Shown here one piece after another: positions 32,512-40,725 of a DNA stretch of 64,000 nucleotides (within the stretch, counting starts at the first letter, position 1; every line of letters starts with the position of its first letter). This stretch comes from Actinomycetospora succinea (GTDB lineage Bacteria > Actinomycetota > Actinomycetes > Mycobacteriales > Pseudonocardiaceae). The notes below the pieces were generated by a model. The model saw nothing but the letters and a program-made list of their open reading frames with translations, did not search any database and was not told where the DNA came from. The stretch spans positions 91,241 through 155,240 of the forward strand of contig NZ_SNYO01000014.1 of assembly GCF_004363095.1 (NCBI RefSeq), given 5' to 3'. Position numbers and translations under genes: made by a program.

Positions 32512-33266
32512 GCCGGGTCGCGCTGATCACCGGGGGCAACCGCGGCCTCGGCCGTGCCGCCGCGGAGGCCCTCGCCGACGACGGCGTCGACGTCGTCCTC
32601 ACCTACCGCTCGCGCCCGGAGGAGGCCGACGCGGTCGTCGCCGACCTCGAGAAGCGGGGGCGGCGGGCCGCGGCGCTGCGCCTCGACGTCACCGAGCACG
32701 ACGCGTTCCCGGCGTTCGTCGAGACGCTCGCGCGGGAGCTGCGGGGCCGTTGGGGGCGCGAGGACCTCGACGTCCTCGTCAACAACGGCGGGTACGAGGG
32801 CAACACGCCGTTCGGCGGGATCGACGCCGCGACCGTCGACGCGCTCTACGCCGTCCACCTGCGCGGACCGATCCTGCTCACCGACCTCCTGGCGCCGCGG
32901 ATCCGCGACGGCGGGCGGGTGGTGTTCGTGTCGACGGGTCTGACCCGCTACGCCGCGAACCCGCTGTTCTCGGTGTACGCGGCGATGAAGGGCGGCATCG
33001 AGGTCTACACGAAGTACGCCGCCAAGGCCCTCGGCCCGCGCCGCATCACCGTGAACGTCCTCGCGCCCGGCGCCACCGCGACCGACATCGGCGGCGGGCT
33101 GATCCGCGACGACGAGCGCTACCGCGCCATGATCACAGCGAACCACGCCTTCGGTCGCGTCGGCGAGCCCGACGACATCGGCGGCGCCCTGCGCGCCATC
33201 ACCGCCGAGAGCGCCGGCTGGATCACCGCGCAGCGCGTCGAGGCGTCGGGCGGGCAGATGCTGTAG
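32508..33266 (+). CDS. short-chain dehydrogenase/reductase (SDR)
   Basis: This 252-residue protein has T-G-G-N-R-G-L-G-R for NAD(P) binding, N-N-G-G in place of the usual NNAG, and the catalytic Y-A-A-M-K. The C-terminal segment V-E-A-S-G-G-Q-M-L matches the P-x-x-x-G-G position of the family. Its GTG overlaps the ligase stop. With the ligase it forms a two-gene operon for an acyl-CoA or hydroxy-acid substrate. Confidence 0.87.
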   Translation: MSRVALITGGNRGLGRAAAEALADDGVDVVLTYRSRPEEADAVVADLEKRGRRAAALRLDVTEHDAFPAFVETLARELRGRWGREDLDVLVNNGGYEGNTPFGGIDAATVDALYAVHLRGPILLTDLLAPRIRDGGRVVFVSTGLTRYAANPLFSVYAAMKGGIEVYTKYAAKALGPRRITVNVLAPGATATDIGGGLIRDDERYRAMITANHAFGRVGEPDDIGGALRAITAESAGWITAQRVEASGGQML

Positions 33267-33296
33267 CCGCGCCGCCTGCACGCCGGGTCGGATTCC

Positions 33297-33521
33297 GTGC
33301 ACACGAGGTGGGGTCGGACGGGCCACACCCGGTGCATGCTGTACCGATGTCCACGCTCGGCGGGCGGCGAGCTCGAGCCGGACTTCGAGACGGTGACCTG
33401 GGACCTCGCCGACTTCGACACCGGCATCGCGATCGGCGGGGCGACGCTGCCGGCCGAGACCTACTTCGTCTACGGGACGCCGCCGGGACCCGGGCAGGAG
33501 AAGCTCGTGGGTCAGCGCTGA
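33297..33521 (+). CDS. small uncertain ORF or gene remnant
   Basis: This 74-codon frame has mostly G/C third positions. Its C-terminal part looks like protein (E-P-D-F-E-T-V-T-W-D-L-A-D-F-D-T-G) but matches no family I know. It overlaps the end of the convergent HxlR gene by 10 bases. There is no good ribosome binding site. It may be a small gene, a remnant of a longer one, or chance. Confidence 0.25.
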   Translation: MHTRWGRTGHTRCMLYRCPRSAGGELEPDFETVTWDLADFDTGIAIGGATLPAETYFVYGTPPGPGQEKLVGQR

Positions 33522-33889
33522 GCGGCGCGCCGCCCGACGATCTCCTCGGCGTGGGCGAGCACCCACGTCAGCAGCGGGGCGATCGCCTCGGCGAGGTCCT
33601 CGCCGAGCGGGGTCAGCAGGTACTCCACGCGCGGCGGGACCTCGGGGTAGGCGCGGCGCTCGACGAGCCCGTCGGCCTCGAAGGTGCGCAGCGTGGAGGC
33701 CAGCATCTTCTCGCTGATGCCGTCGACCTCGCGGCGCAGCTCGCCCCACCGCAGGGTCCCGTCGGCGAGGGCGCCGAGCACGAGGACACCCCACTTGCTG
33801 GTCACGTGGTCGAGCACGACCCGGCCGGGGCACGACGTCGTCAGCGCGCCGGGCTGCTGCGCGCGCAGGACCTGGAGACTCACCGCCAC
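33512..33889 (-). CDS. HxlR-family transcriptional regulator
   Basis: This 125-residue winged-helix protein has S-K-W-G-V-L-V-L-G-A-L-A-D-G, R-W-G-E-L-R-R-E-V-D-G-I-S-E-K-M-L and the wing R-R-A-Y-P-E-V-P-P-R-V-E-Y. The conserved early cysteine (C-P-G) is present and may sense redox stress or electrophiles. It is divergent from a QorB-like reductase. QorR/Qor2 of Corynebacterium glutamicum is a studied pair of this kind, so it probably represses both genes through the gap. Confidence 0.9.
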   Translation of the reverse strand: MAVSLQVLRAQQPGALTTSCPGRVVLDHVTSKWGVLVLGALADGTLRWGELRREVDGISEKMLASTLRTFEADGLVERRAYPEVPPRVEYLLTPLGEDLAEAIAPLLTWVLAHAEEIVGRRAAQR

Positions 33890-33893
33890 GCCA

Positions 33894-33918
33894 CTACCTT
33901 ACCTGAAAGTGGGTACCT
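33894..33918. promoter_or_regulatory. operator/promoter between HxlR and reductase genes
   Basis: TACC occurs at 33895-33898 and again within TTACCTGAAAGTGGGTACCT, giving an inverted TACC...GGTA arrangement around GAAAGTG. It sits 5-30 bases upstream of the HxlR start and about 75 bases before the reductase ATG. HxlR-type regulators bind such TAC-rich symmetrical sites in their own divergent promoters. Confidence 0.45.
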
Positions 33919-33989
33919 CCCCTCGGGAAGTTTCCTGGTCAGCGCCGTGGTTCTGTCTGCTGACACGCAGCACCACGGAAGGAACTCCC

Positions 33990-34844
33990 ATGACCATCCT
34001 CGTCACCGGCGCCTCCGGCAGCCTCGGCCGCCTCGTCCTCGACGACCTGCTCGCACGCGGTGTCGAGCCGACCGCCGTGCGCGCGGGCGCCCGCCGTACC
34101 GACTCCCTGGCGGCCCACGCCGACCTCGGTGTCGACGTCGTCGAGCTCGACTACGACCGACCCGACACCGTGAAGGCGGCCGTCGACGGCGCCGACCGCG
34201 TGCTCCTGATCTCGGGCAACGAGTTCGGCAAGCGCGTCGACCAGCACCGGGCGGTGATCGACGCCGCGGCCGCCGCGGGCGTCGGTCACCTGCTGTACAC
34301 GAGCGTCACGCGGGCCGACGACACCACGATCGTCGTCGCCCCCGAGCACACGGCCACCGAGGAGATCCTGGGCGATGCCGGACTGCCCGTCACCGTGCTG
34401 CGCAACAACTTCTACACCGAGGTGTTCGGCAGCGCCCTCGACGGCGCCCGGGCGACCGGCACCGTGCTGACCAGCGCGGGGGAGGGTCGCGTGGCCAGCG
34501 CCTCCCGGGCCGACTTCGCCGAGGCCGCCGCCGTCGCGCTGACCGGCGACGTCCCGACCGGTGTGCAGGTGCTCGAGCTCGCCGGCGACCAGCGGTGGAG
34601 CCGCGACGACCTGGCCGCGGCCGCCGCCGAGGTGCTCGGCCGCGACGTACGCGTCGAGCAGGTCTCGTCCGACGAGCACCGGGCCCGGTTGCTGGACCTC
34701 GGCGTCGACGCCGGCACCGTGGGCTTCCTCGTCGAGCTCGACCAGAACATCCGCGACGGCGAGCTCGACATCACCGACGGCACCCTCGCCCGCCTCCTGG
34801 GCCGCCCGACCACGCCGCTGATCGACACCCTGCGCGCGCTCTGA
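33990..34844 (+). CDS. QorB/NmrA-like NAD(P)H:quinone oxidoreductase
   Basis: This 284-residue protein has the atypical SDR nucleotide motif T-G-A-S-G-S-L-G-R and the family segment L-Y-T-S-V-T-R-A-D-D. It lacks the classical YxxxK, as in the QorB/NmrA-like group, which reduces quinones or senses NADP. GGAAGGAA precedes the ATG. It is the divergent partner of the HxlR gene. A role in detoxifying quinones or electrophiles is likely. Confidence 0.87.
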   Translation: MTILVTGASGSLGRLVLDDLLARGVEPTAVRAGARRTDSLAAHADLGVDVVELDYDRPDTVKAAVDGADRVLLISGNEFGKRVDQHRAVIDAAAAAGVGHLLYTSVTRADDTTIVVAPEHTATEEILGDAGLPVTVLRNNFYTEVFGSALDGARATGTVLTSAGEGRVASASRADFAEAAAVALTGDVPTGVQVLELAGDQRWSRDDLAAAAAEVLGRDVRVEQVSSDEHRARLLDLGVDAGTVGFLVELDQNIRDGELDITDGTLARLLGRPTTPLIDTLRAL

Positions 34845-34851
34845 CGCCTCG

Positions 34852-35121
34852 GCGAGCGACACGTTCGGCATGATCGTCGGGCTCTCTTGCCGGCGAACTG
34901 TGCGGCTCGTCGACCGACGTCGCCATTCTGATCTCGCGAGAGTGTCGTGAGGGCTGTGCCATGCTGACACTCTCGGGAGATCGAAGTGGCGAGCACGGGC
35001 GTGACCTTCCTCGGTCGCGAGCGGCACATTGCGCATGATCGACGCGCGGCCTCACGCCCGGCGGAACGTGCCGGTCGCCGACCGACGTCGCCATCTCGAT
35101 CTCGCGAGAGTGCCGCGAGGG
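34852..35121. repeat. structured intergenic repeat: two direct units around an inverted partial copy
   Basis: Unit 1 (34852-34953) and unit 2 (35017-35121) are degenerate direct copies of about 103 bases. Both share GACCGACGTCGCCAT and GATCTCGCGAGAGTG. Between them an inverted partial copy begins at 34966. The pair 34930-34946 and 34966-34982 forms a 17-base stem with one mismatch and a 19-base loop. No coding sense is seen. It fills the whole gap between the reductase and the cupin gene. Confidence 0.75.
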
Positions 35122-35124
35122 ATG

Positions 35125-35499
35125 TCAGGTCAGCCGCGTGCCCTGCGCCGCGACGAGAGCGTCGAACTTCGCCGGCCCGACGATCGTCAGCACCCGGGCC
35201 TGCCGGTCGCCCACGACCTCGAGCCTGTGCCGCACGTCGCGGGGCAGGAAGATGAAGGCGCCGGTCGCGGCGGTGAAGCGCTCGTCGCCGCAGAACCCCC
35301 GCACCTCGCCCTCGAGGACGTAGAACATCTCGTCCTCGCCGTCGTGGGTGTGCGGCGGCACGCTCAGCCCGGCCGGCGCGGCCTGCTCCATGACGCCGAC
35401 CCGGCCCTCGGTGTCGGTCCCGCTCGCCTTGACGGTGAAGGTGGCGCCGCCGAACTCGTAGGTGTCGCCCTCGCCCGCGCCCCGCACGAAGAAGCTCAT
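35125..35499 (-). CDS. cupin-domain protein
   Basis: This 124-residue single cupin has motif 1, H-T-H-D-G-E-D-E-M-F-Y-V-L-E-G (His and Glu metal ligands), and motif 2, F-L-P-R-D-V-R-H-R (His). Such small cupins bind a metal and act as binding proteins, dioxygenases or isomerases. The ATG at 35499 follows GGGGG; a longer frame upstream is rejected. The gene is flanked by the repeat on its downstream side. The substrate is unknown. Confidence 0.87.
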   Translation of the reverse strand: MSFFVRGAGEGDTYEFGGATFTVKASGTDTEGRVGVMEQAAPAGLSVPPHTHDGEDEMFYVLEGEVRGFCGDERFTAATGAFIFLPRDVRHRLEVVGDRQARVLTIVGPAKFDALVAAQGTRLT

Positions 35500-35611
35500 G
35501 CCCCCATGATCGACGATCGGATCTCGGGACCTTCGGCCCTGCACGGACCGACCGCGCGCGGTCACCGTGGGGAGCGCCCCGAACGCTCTCCGGTGCCGAA
35601 GGAGGACCCTC

Positions 35612-35779
35612 GTGGACGAGGACGCGTGGCGCCCGGCCGAGCCCGGGCACGCCGGCGGGACGGCACGCCCCGACGGTGAGCCCGATCCCGGGTCGCCCCC
35701 GATCCCGCCGCCACGGGAGCGGCGCCGCTACCGGCCGCTGCGCGGCATGGAGGAGCTCGTCGACGACTTCCTCGGGTAG
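35612..35779 (+). CDS. small proline/arginine-rich protein
   Basis: A 55-codon frame starts at a GTG (35612) behind a strong ribosome binding site, AAGGAGGA. The product is V-D-E-D-A-W-R-P ... rich in Pro, Glu and Arg, ending E-L-V-D-D-F-L-G. It shows no fold I know and is probably disordered with a short helical end. The good ribosome binding site and the hairpin 12 bases after its stop support a real gene. Confidence 0.5.
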   Translation: MDEDAWRPAEPGHAGGTARPDGEPDPGSPPIPPPRERRRYRPLRGMEELVDDFLG

Positions 35780-35790
35780 TCCCTCCGCCA

Positions 35791-35831
35791 CGTCCCGCCA
35801 CCGGGCCGATGGTCCCGGTCGTGGCGGGACG
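35791..35831. promoter_or_regulatory. nested 41-base palindrome with a DosR-box-like core
   Basis: Outer arms CGTCCCGCCAC and GTGGCGGGACG are a perfect 11-base inverted repeat. Inside, GGGCCGATGGTCCC (35803-35816) matches the DosR/DevR core GGGACTTTNGTCCC at 11 of 14 positions. It lies 12 bases after the small gene's stop and about 86 bases before the Rv1733c-like gene. It could be a terminator, a DevR operator, or both. Confidence 0.5.
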
Positions 35832-35901
35832 CTCGCCCCTGCCCGGCGCCGGACGCGCCCCCCACGCTCGCCTGGTCGGGAGCGACGGGAGGCGGCCCAC
35901 G

Positions 35902-36549
35902 ATGGCGGTGAGGACGGGCGCGTTCCGCCGGGCGATCGGCCTGTTCGTGCCGCCGCGCTCGGAGCTGCGGCGGGGCAGCGACCGCCTCGAGGTCGCGGTC
36001 CGGTGGGTGCTCCTGCTCGCCGGCCTGCTGCTCCTGCCCGTCGCCCTGGCGGCCGGCGGGGAGGTCACGGCGCGGCTCGGCGCCCAGGCCGCGGTCGAGC
36101 AGGGGGAGCGCCGCCCGGTGGTCGCCGAGGTGCTGCCCGCGGGGTCGCCGGGCGCCCCGGTGGGTGGTGACGTCACGTCCGCGCCGCTGCTCGGCGGGGC
36201 GGACCCCGCGTCGGACGTCGTGCGTGCGCCGGTCCGGTGGATCGCGGCCGACGGGCTCCCGCGCACCGGCCTCGCGCGCGTGCCGGACACCACGCGGCCC
36301 GGCGACACCCGCGTGCTGTGGGTGGACGCCGCCGACCGGCCGACGCCGCCACCGATGCCGCCCACGGCCCCCGGCGCGCACGGCGCCATGGTCACCGCGT
36401 TCCTGCTGGTCATCGACCTGACCGCGTCGCTGGTCCTGCTCGCCGGGCTGCGCCACGTCCTCGACCGCTCCCGCCTGCGCTCGTGGGAGCGGGCGTGGCG
36501 CCGCTTCAGCGACCCCGAGCCGGAGCCCGAGCCCGACCGCCAGCACTGA
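35902..36549 (+). CDS. Rv1733c-like two-helix membrane protein
   Basis: This 215-residue protein has transmembrane helices at about residues 36-55 and 163-185, with an extracytoplasmic proline-rich loop between. An N-terminal arginine-rich segment (F-R-R-A-I-G-L-F) and the C-terminal W-E-R-A-W-R-R-F resemble the Rv1733c family, whose M. tuberculosis member belongs to the DosR dormancy regulon. Its function is unknown. The ATG at 35902 follows GGGAGG. The DevS/DevR-like genes lie 1.4 kb downstream, so it is probably a local DevR target. Confidence 0.78.
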   Translation: MAVRTGAFRRAIGLFVPPRSELRRGSDRLEVAVRWVLLLAGLLLLPVALAAGGEVTARLGAQAAVEQGERRPVVAEVLPAGSPGAPVGGDVTSAPLLGGADPASDVVRAPVRWIAADGLPRTGLARVPDTTRPGDTRVLWVDAADRPTPPPMPPTAPGAHGAMVTAFLLVIDLTASLVLLAGLRHVLDRSRLRSWERAWRRFSDPEPEPEPDRQH

Positions 36550-36564
36550 GGACAACAGAGGCGG

Positions 36565-37818
36565 TCAGCCGGGCAGCACCGTGTCCCGGACCGCCCGGAC
36601 GACGTCGTCGAGCTCGCTGACCTGGGCGAGCAGGTGGTCGCGCAGCCCGGCGTCGACACCCGACGCGCTGCTGGTCAGCGCCAGCCCGACCCGCTGCACC
36701 CGGCGGACCACCTGCTCGGAGAGCGAGAGCACGAGCTGCTCGCGCTCCTCGAGGACGTGGACGGCCTCGCGGTCGCGCCGGCCCTGCGCCAGCTCGATCG
36801 CGGTGGTGGCGTGGGCCGCGAACCCGAGCAGCATCTCCGCCTCGACGGCGCCGAACGCCTCGTCGCCGACCGTGCGGGCGAGGATGAGGACCGACCGCCC
36901 GGGCGGCCCCGACGTCCCGGTGGCCAGCGGCACGGCGAGCACGGAGCGCACCTCCGGCGCACGGTGCACGACGCCGGTGGTGCGCGGGTCGTCGAGCGCG
37001 TCGGCGATGAGCACCGGACCGTCCGCGTCGAGCGCCGCCTGGGTGATCGACCCGGGGCTCGCCGCCGTGCGGCCGGCCCAGTCGTGCAGCCGCCCGGCGG
37101 CCGCGACGACGTGCGCGGTCCCCGGATCGGCGTCGGTGACCCGCGTGACCGCGGCGCCGTACGCCCGCGCGACGTCGACGGCGGTGTCGAGGAGGTGCTG
37201 GACCTCGGCCTCCGGGGCGATCTCGCCGGAGAGCAGGTCGCTGGACAGCCGCGCGGACGCCGCCTGCCAGCGCTCCCGGCGGCGTGCGGTGTCCAGCAGG
37301 AGAGCGTTCTCGACGGCGATCCCCGCGGCGCCGGCGAGCGCGGTCAGCAGCTGCTCGTCGTCCGCCGCGAACCCGCCGTCGTGCTCGCTCTCGGCGACGA
37401 CGAGGTTGCCCTGCACGACGCCGCCCGCCCGCAGGGGCACGTCGAGGACGCCGTCGCCGTAGGGGAGCCCGCCGTCCACCGTGACGTCCCCGGGGCCCGT
37501 CCCCTCCTGGACGAACCGCAGCAGGCGCCCGTCCTGCACCACCGCGAGGGCGGCGTGGCGCGCCCCGACGAGGGTCCGCGCGCTCTCGACGATGCGCCGG
37601 ACCAGGTCGTCGAGGTCGTGACCTGCGGTGATGTGGTGGGTCGCGTCCAGCAGGTGGCGCAACCGCCCCTGGGTCAGCTTGACCTCGGTCGCGCGCGCGA
37701 TGAGCTGGTCGAGCAGCTCGTCGAGCTCCAGGCGGGCCACCGACGGGAACGCGAGTCCCTCCGACGGCGCCGCGATCGGCTCGGGCTGGTCGGGCACAGC
37801 ACCTCTTCTCGATGCCAT
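36565..37818 (-). CDS. two-GAF sensor protein, kinase function lost
   Basis: This 417-residue protein has two GAF domains (about residues 68-176 and 205-345). A helix at 357-385 aligns with the DevS dimerisation helix, but the phospho-acceptor His is replaced (S-L-S-E-Q-V-V-R-R-V; Ser367 at the His position). No ATPase domain follows; the protein ends 40 residues later. GAF1 is short and lacks the long loop that carries the haem histidine in DosS/DosT. It is divergent from the GAF kinase gene. It may bind or modulate that kinase; this is inference. Confidence 0.82.
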   Translation of the reverse strand: MASRRGAVPDQPEPIAAPSEGLAFPSVARLELDELLDQLIARATEVKLTQGRLRHLLDATHHITAGHDLDDLVRRIVESARTLVGARHAALAVVQDGRLLRFVQEGTGPGDVTVDGGLPYGDGVLDVPLRAGGVVQGNLVVAESEHDGGFAADDEQLLTALAGAAGIAVENALLLDTARRRERWQAASARLSSDLLSGEIAPEAEVQHLLDTAVDVARAYGAAVTRVTDADPGTAHVVAAAGRLHDWAGRTAASPGSITQAALDADGPVLIADALDDPRTTGVVHRAPEVRSVLAVPLATGTSGPPGRSVLILARTVGDEAFGAVEAEMLLGFAAHATTAIELAQGRRDREAVHVLEEREQLVLSLSEQVVRRVQRVGLALTSSASGVDAGLRDHLLAQVSELDDVVRAVRDTVLPG

Positions 37819-37873
37819 GTCTCGCCATCGTTCTGGCGACCGGCGCCGTGTCAAGCGCCCGATGGAGATCGTC

Positions 37874-37887
37874 GGGACGTCCGGCCC
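37874..37887. promoter_or_regulatory. DosR/DevR-box-like site
   Basis: GGGACGTCCGGCCC matches the DosR core GGGACTTTNGTCCC at 11 of 14 positions. It lies in the 133-base gap between the divergent GAF protein and GAF kinase, 64 bases before the kinase GTG. Autoregulation through such a box would fit a DevR/DevS system. The central part is GC-rich, which lowers certainty. Confidence 0.4.
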
Positions 37888-37951
37888 TGGCTCCCCGCCC
37901 CGGACGGCGTGACGATGAGGTCCGCCGGCGCGTCCCGGGAGGGGGTCGATC

Positions 37952-39514
37952 GTGGAGGAACCGCGGGGCGTCGTGCCCGTCGTCGCCGGTCCCGAGCGCC
38001 TCGCGACCCTCCTCCGCTCGCTCACGGCCCTGGCGCGCGGCGGCGACCTCGACACCGTCCTGCGCTCGCTCGTGACGGCCGCGGCCGACCTGACCGAGGC
38101 GCGCCACGGCGTGCTCCGGGTGCTCGGCGAGGACGGCGCGACGGGTCCGGTCGCGACCACGGGCGTCGAGCAGCCGCCGAGCGCCACCCGCCTCGAGGTA
38201 CCGCTGCGGGTGCGCGGGCGCGTGGTCGGCGGCCTGACCCTCACCGACCGGCGCCACGGCGACTTCACCGCGGACGACGATAAGGCCGCGATCGCCGTGG
38301 CCGGCGCGGCCGCCGTCGCCGTGGAGCACGCCCGCCTGCTCGGGGACACGCGGCGGCTCCTGGACGAGGCGCAGCGCCGGGAGCGCCGGCTCGAGGCGTC
38401 GGGGGAGATCACCACGCAGGTCCTCGCGGGCGCCGACCCGGAGGACGTGCTGGTGCTCGCCGCCGAGCGCGCGACCGAGCTGTGCGACGGCGTCGGCGCG
38501 GTGATCACCACCCCGCCCGCCGCGGTCGCCGAGGGCGACGTCGCCCCGCCCGTGCGGGTCACGGTCAGCGTCGGGCTGGAGGACCCGCTGCCGGTGGGCG
38601 CGCGGGTCGCGGCGGCGTCGTCCCCGCTGGCCGAGGTCGCCCGGACGCGGGTCCCGCGGGTCGAGGTCGACCTCGTGCTCGGCGTCGACGGGTTCCCGCG
38701 GCGCCTCGGTCCGGCGCTGCTCGTGCCCCTGGACGGCGGCTCCGAGGTCATCACCGGCGTGCTCGTCGTGGTGCGCGACGCCGCGACGGGCGGCCTGGAC
38801 ACCGACCGCCTCTCGACCGTGGCCTCGTTCGCCGACCAGGCGGCCCTGGTGCTGCGGCTGGCCGAGTCGCAGCGGGCCCGCCGCCAGCTCGACGTGGCCG
38901 CCGACCGCGAGCGGATCGCCGCGGACCTGCACGACCACGTGCTGCAGCGCCTGTTCGCGCTCGGCCTCGGGCTGCAGGCGACGCAGGCCCGGCTGCGGAC
39001 CCACCCGGACGCCGCGAGCCGCGTCAACGAGGCGGTCGACCAGGTCGACGGCATCGTGCGCGACATCCGCACCAGCATCTTCGACCTGCACGCCGTCGAC
39101 GGCGCCCCCGGCCTCGGCGGACGCCTGCGCGGGGCCGTGGCCGAGATGGCGGTGCACGTCGAGACCGAGCCCGTCGTGCGCCTCTCCGGACCCGTCGACA
39201 CCGTCCCCGAGGCGCTCGCGGCGCAGGTCGAGGCCGTGGTCCGCGAGGGCGTCTCCAACGCGATCCGCCACGGCGACGCACAGTCGGTGATCGTCACCGT
39301 CTCCGTCGACACCGTCCTGGCCGTCGGCGTCACCGACGACGGCGTCGGCATCCCGGACACCGTCGCCCGCAGTGGCCTGGCCAACCTCGTGGCGCGCGCC
39401 CGCGCCCTCGGCGGCGACTCGGACGTCGGCCGCCGCTCGCCCGGACCCGGGACCCGCCTGACCTGGTGGGTCCCGTTCGACCCGCCCGCTCCCACCGAGA
39501 GGACCCTGCCGTGA
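37952..39514 (+). CDS. GAF-domain sensor histidine kinase (DevS/DosT-like)
   Basis: This 520-residue soluble kinase has GAF1 (about 30-130), GAF2 (155-305), a dimerisation helix with H327 in [18 protein letters not shown], and an ATPase domain with [12 protein letters not shown] and D-D-G-V-G-I-P. This is the DevS/DosT layout. GAF1 is shorter than in DevS and lacks the segment expected to hold the proximal haem His, so haem-based oxygen sensing is doubtful. It starts at GTG after GGGAGGGGG, and its stop overlaps the response regulator start. Confidence 0.92.
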   Translation: MEEPRGVVPVVAGPERLATLLRSLTALARGGDLDTVLRSLVTAAADLTEARHGVLRVLGEDGATGPVATTGVEQPPSATRLEVPLRVRGRVVGGLTLTDRRHGDFTADDDKAAIAVAGAAAVAVEHARLLGDTRRLLDEAQRRERRLEASGEITTQVLAGADPEDVLVLAAERATELCDGVGAVITTPPAAVAEGDVAPPVRVTVSVGLEDPLPVGARVAAASSPLAEVARTRVPRVEVDLVLGVDGFPRRLGPALLVPLDGGSEVITGVLVVVRDAATGGLDTDRLSTVASFADQAALVLRLAESQRARRQLDVAADRERIAADLHDHVLQRLFALGLGLQATQARLRTHPDAASRVNEAVDQVDGIVRDIRTSIFDLHAVDGAPGLGGRLRGAVAEMAVHVETEPVVRLSGPVDTVPEALAAQVEAVVREGVSNAIRHGDAQSVIVTVSVDTVLAVGVTDDGVGIPDTVARSGLANLVARARALGGDSDVGRRSPGPGTRLTWWVPFDPPAPTERTLP

Positions 39515-40164
39515 TCACGGTGTTCCTGGTCGACGACCACGAGGTGGTGCGCCAGGGGGTGGCCGCGCTGCTCGACGCCGAGGACGACATGGAGGTCGTC
39601 GGGGGCGCGGGCACCGTGACCGAGGCGCTGGCGCGCATCCCGGCGCTGGCGCCGCGCGTGGCGGTGCTCGACGTGCGGCTGCCCGACGGCACGGGGATCG
39701 AGCTGTGCCGGGAACTGCGCTCGCGGATGGACGGGCTCGCGTGCCTGATGCTGACCTCGTACACCGACGAGCGCGCCATGTTCGACGCGGTGCTCGCGGG
39801 CGCCGCCGGCTACGTGATCAAGGATGTGCGCGGCAACGACATCGTCAACGCCGTCCGCGAGGTGGGCTCGGGGCGCACGCTGCTCGACGGGCGGGCGGCG
39901 TCGGTGCTGATGGACCGTCTGCGGACGCGGACCGAGGCGCCGGACCCGCTCGCCGAGCTGACCGGCAAGGAGCGCGAGGTGCTCGGGTACATCGGGGACG
40001 GGCTCACCAACCGGGAGATCGGCGCGCAGATGTTCCTCGCCGAGAAGACCGTGAAGAACTACGTGTCGGCGCTGCTGGCCAAGCTCGGGATGCAGCGCCG
40101 GGTGCAGGCCGCCGTCCTCGCCGACCGGGTGCGGGCAGAGCGGGCGCGGACCGAGCTGGAGTGA
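39511..40164 (+). CDS. DevR/DosR-like response regulator
   Basis: This 217-residue protein is exactly the length of M. tuberculosis DevR. Receiver residues fall at the same numbers: Asp8, Asp9, phospho-acceptor Asp54, Thr82 and Lys104. The C-terminal LuxR helix-turn-helix has L-T-G-K-E-R-E-V-L and [15 protein letters not shown]. Its GTG overlaps the kinase stop by 4 bases. It should be phosphorylated by the upstream kinase and bind DosR-type boxes such as those at 35.8 and 37.9 kb. Confidence 0.93.
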   Translation: MITVFLVDDHEVVRQGVAALLDAEDDMEVVGGAGTVTEALARIPALAPRVAVLDVRLPDGTGIELCRELRSRMDGLACLMLTSYTDERAMFDAVLAGAAGYVIKDVRGNDIVNAVREVGSGRTLLDGRAASVLMDRLRTRTEAPDPLAELTGKEREVLGYIGDGLTNREIGAQMFLAEKTVKNYVSALLAKLGMQRRVQAAVLADRVRAERARTELE

Positions 40165-40197
40165 TCGCCGGGGTCGGTGTGGGGTAGGAAACCGGCC

Positions 40198-40725
40198 ATG
40201 GTGATGGGGTACAGCCGCTCGGGATGGCGGCGCGACCGCGACCCGGGCCCGATCGGCAAGCTCGTGCTCGTCGTCCTGTGGGCCGTCATCGCGGTGCTGC
40301 CCATCGCGTTCGGGGTCGGCGACGTGCGGCTCGCGGCGGGCGCGGTCGGCACGCCGGGGGAGCTCACCGTCGAGCAGTGCCTCGACCTCGGGAAGGGGCG
40401 CTACGACTGCGACGGCGTCTTCGTCCCGGACGACGGCAGCCCGCCGGTCCGGGTCGACGCCTCACCCGACTCGACCGCGGGGGAGGTCGTCCGGGCGCAG
40501 CTCGACGCGGAGCGCGAGCGGGCGATCCCCACCGGCACGAGCGGGGTCCTCGCCGCCCTGACGCTGCCGTTCCTCGGCCTCGCCGCGCTCGGGTTCCTGC
40601 CCGCCGTGGTGATGTGGGGGACGCGCCGCACCCGCAACATCCGCCCGGCGCTCGTCGGGGGCGTCGTGGTGGCGACCGTCGGGCTCCTGGGCGTCGTCGT
40701 GGGGTTCGTCGCCACCTACGCCTGA
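40198..40725 (+). CDS. two-helix membrane protein of unknown function
   Basis: This 175-residue protein has hydrophobic helices at about residues 21-42, 116-138 and 152-173, so possibly three. An extracytoplasmic part holds Cys residues (Q-C-L-D-L, Y-D-C-D-G) that could pair as a disulfide. The start is ATG 40198 after TAGGAA. Its 3' half is covered on the other strand by the readthrough tail of the EamA gene. It follows devR by 33 bases and may be in its operon. I do not recognise the family. Confidence 0.65.
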   Translation: MVMGYSRSGWRRDRDPGPIGKLVLVVLWAVIAVLPIAFGVGDVRLAAGAVGTPGELTVEQCLDLGKGRYDCDGVFVPDDGSPPVRVDASPDSTAGEVVRAQLDAERERAIPTGTSGVLAALTLPFLGLAALGFLPAVVMWGTRRTRNIRPALVGGVVVATVGLLGVVVGFVATYA

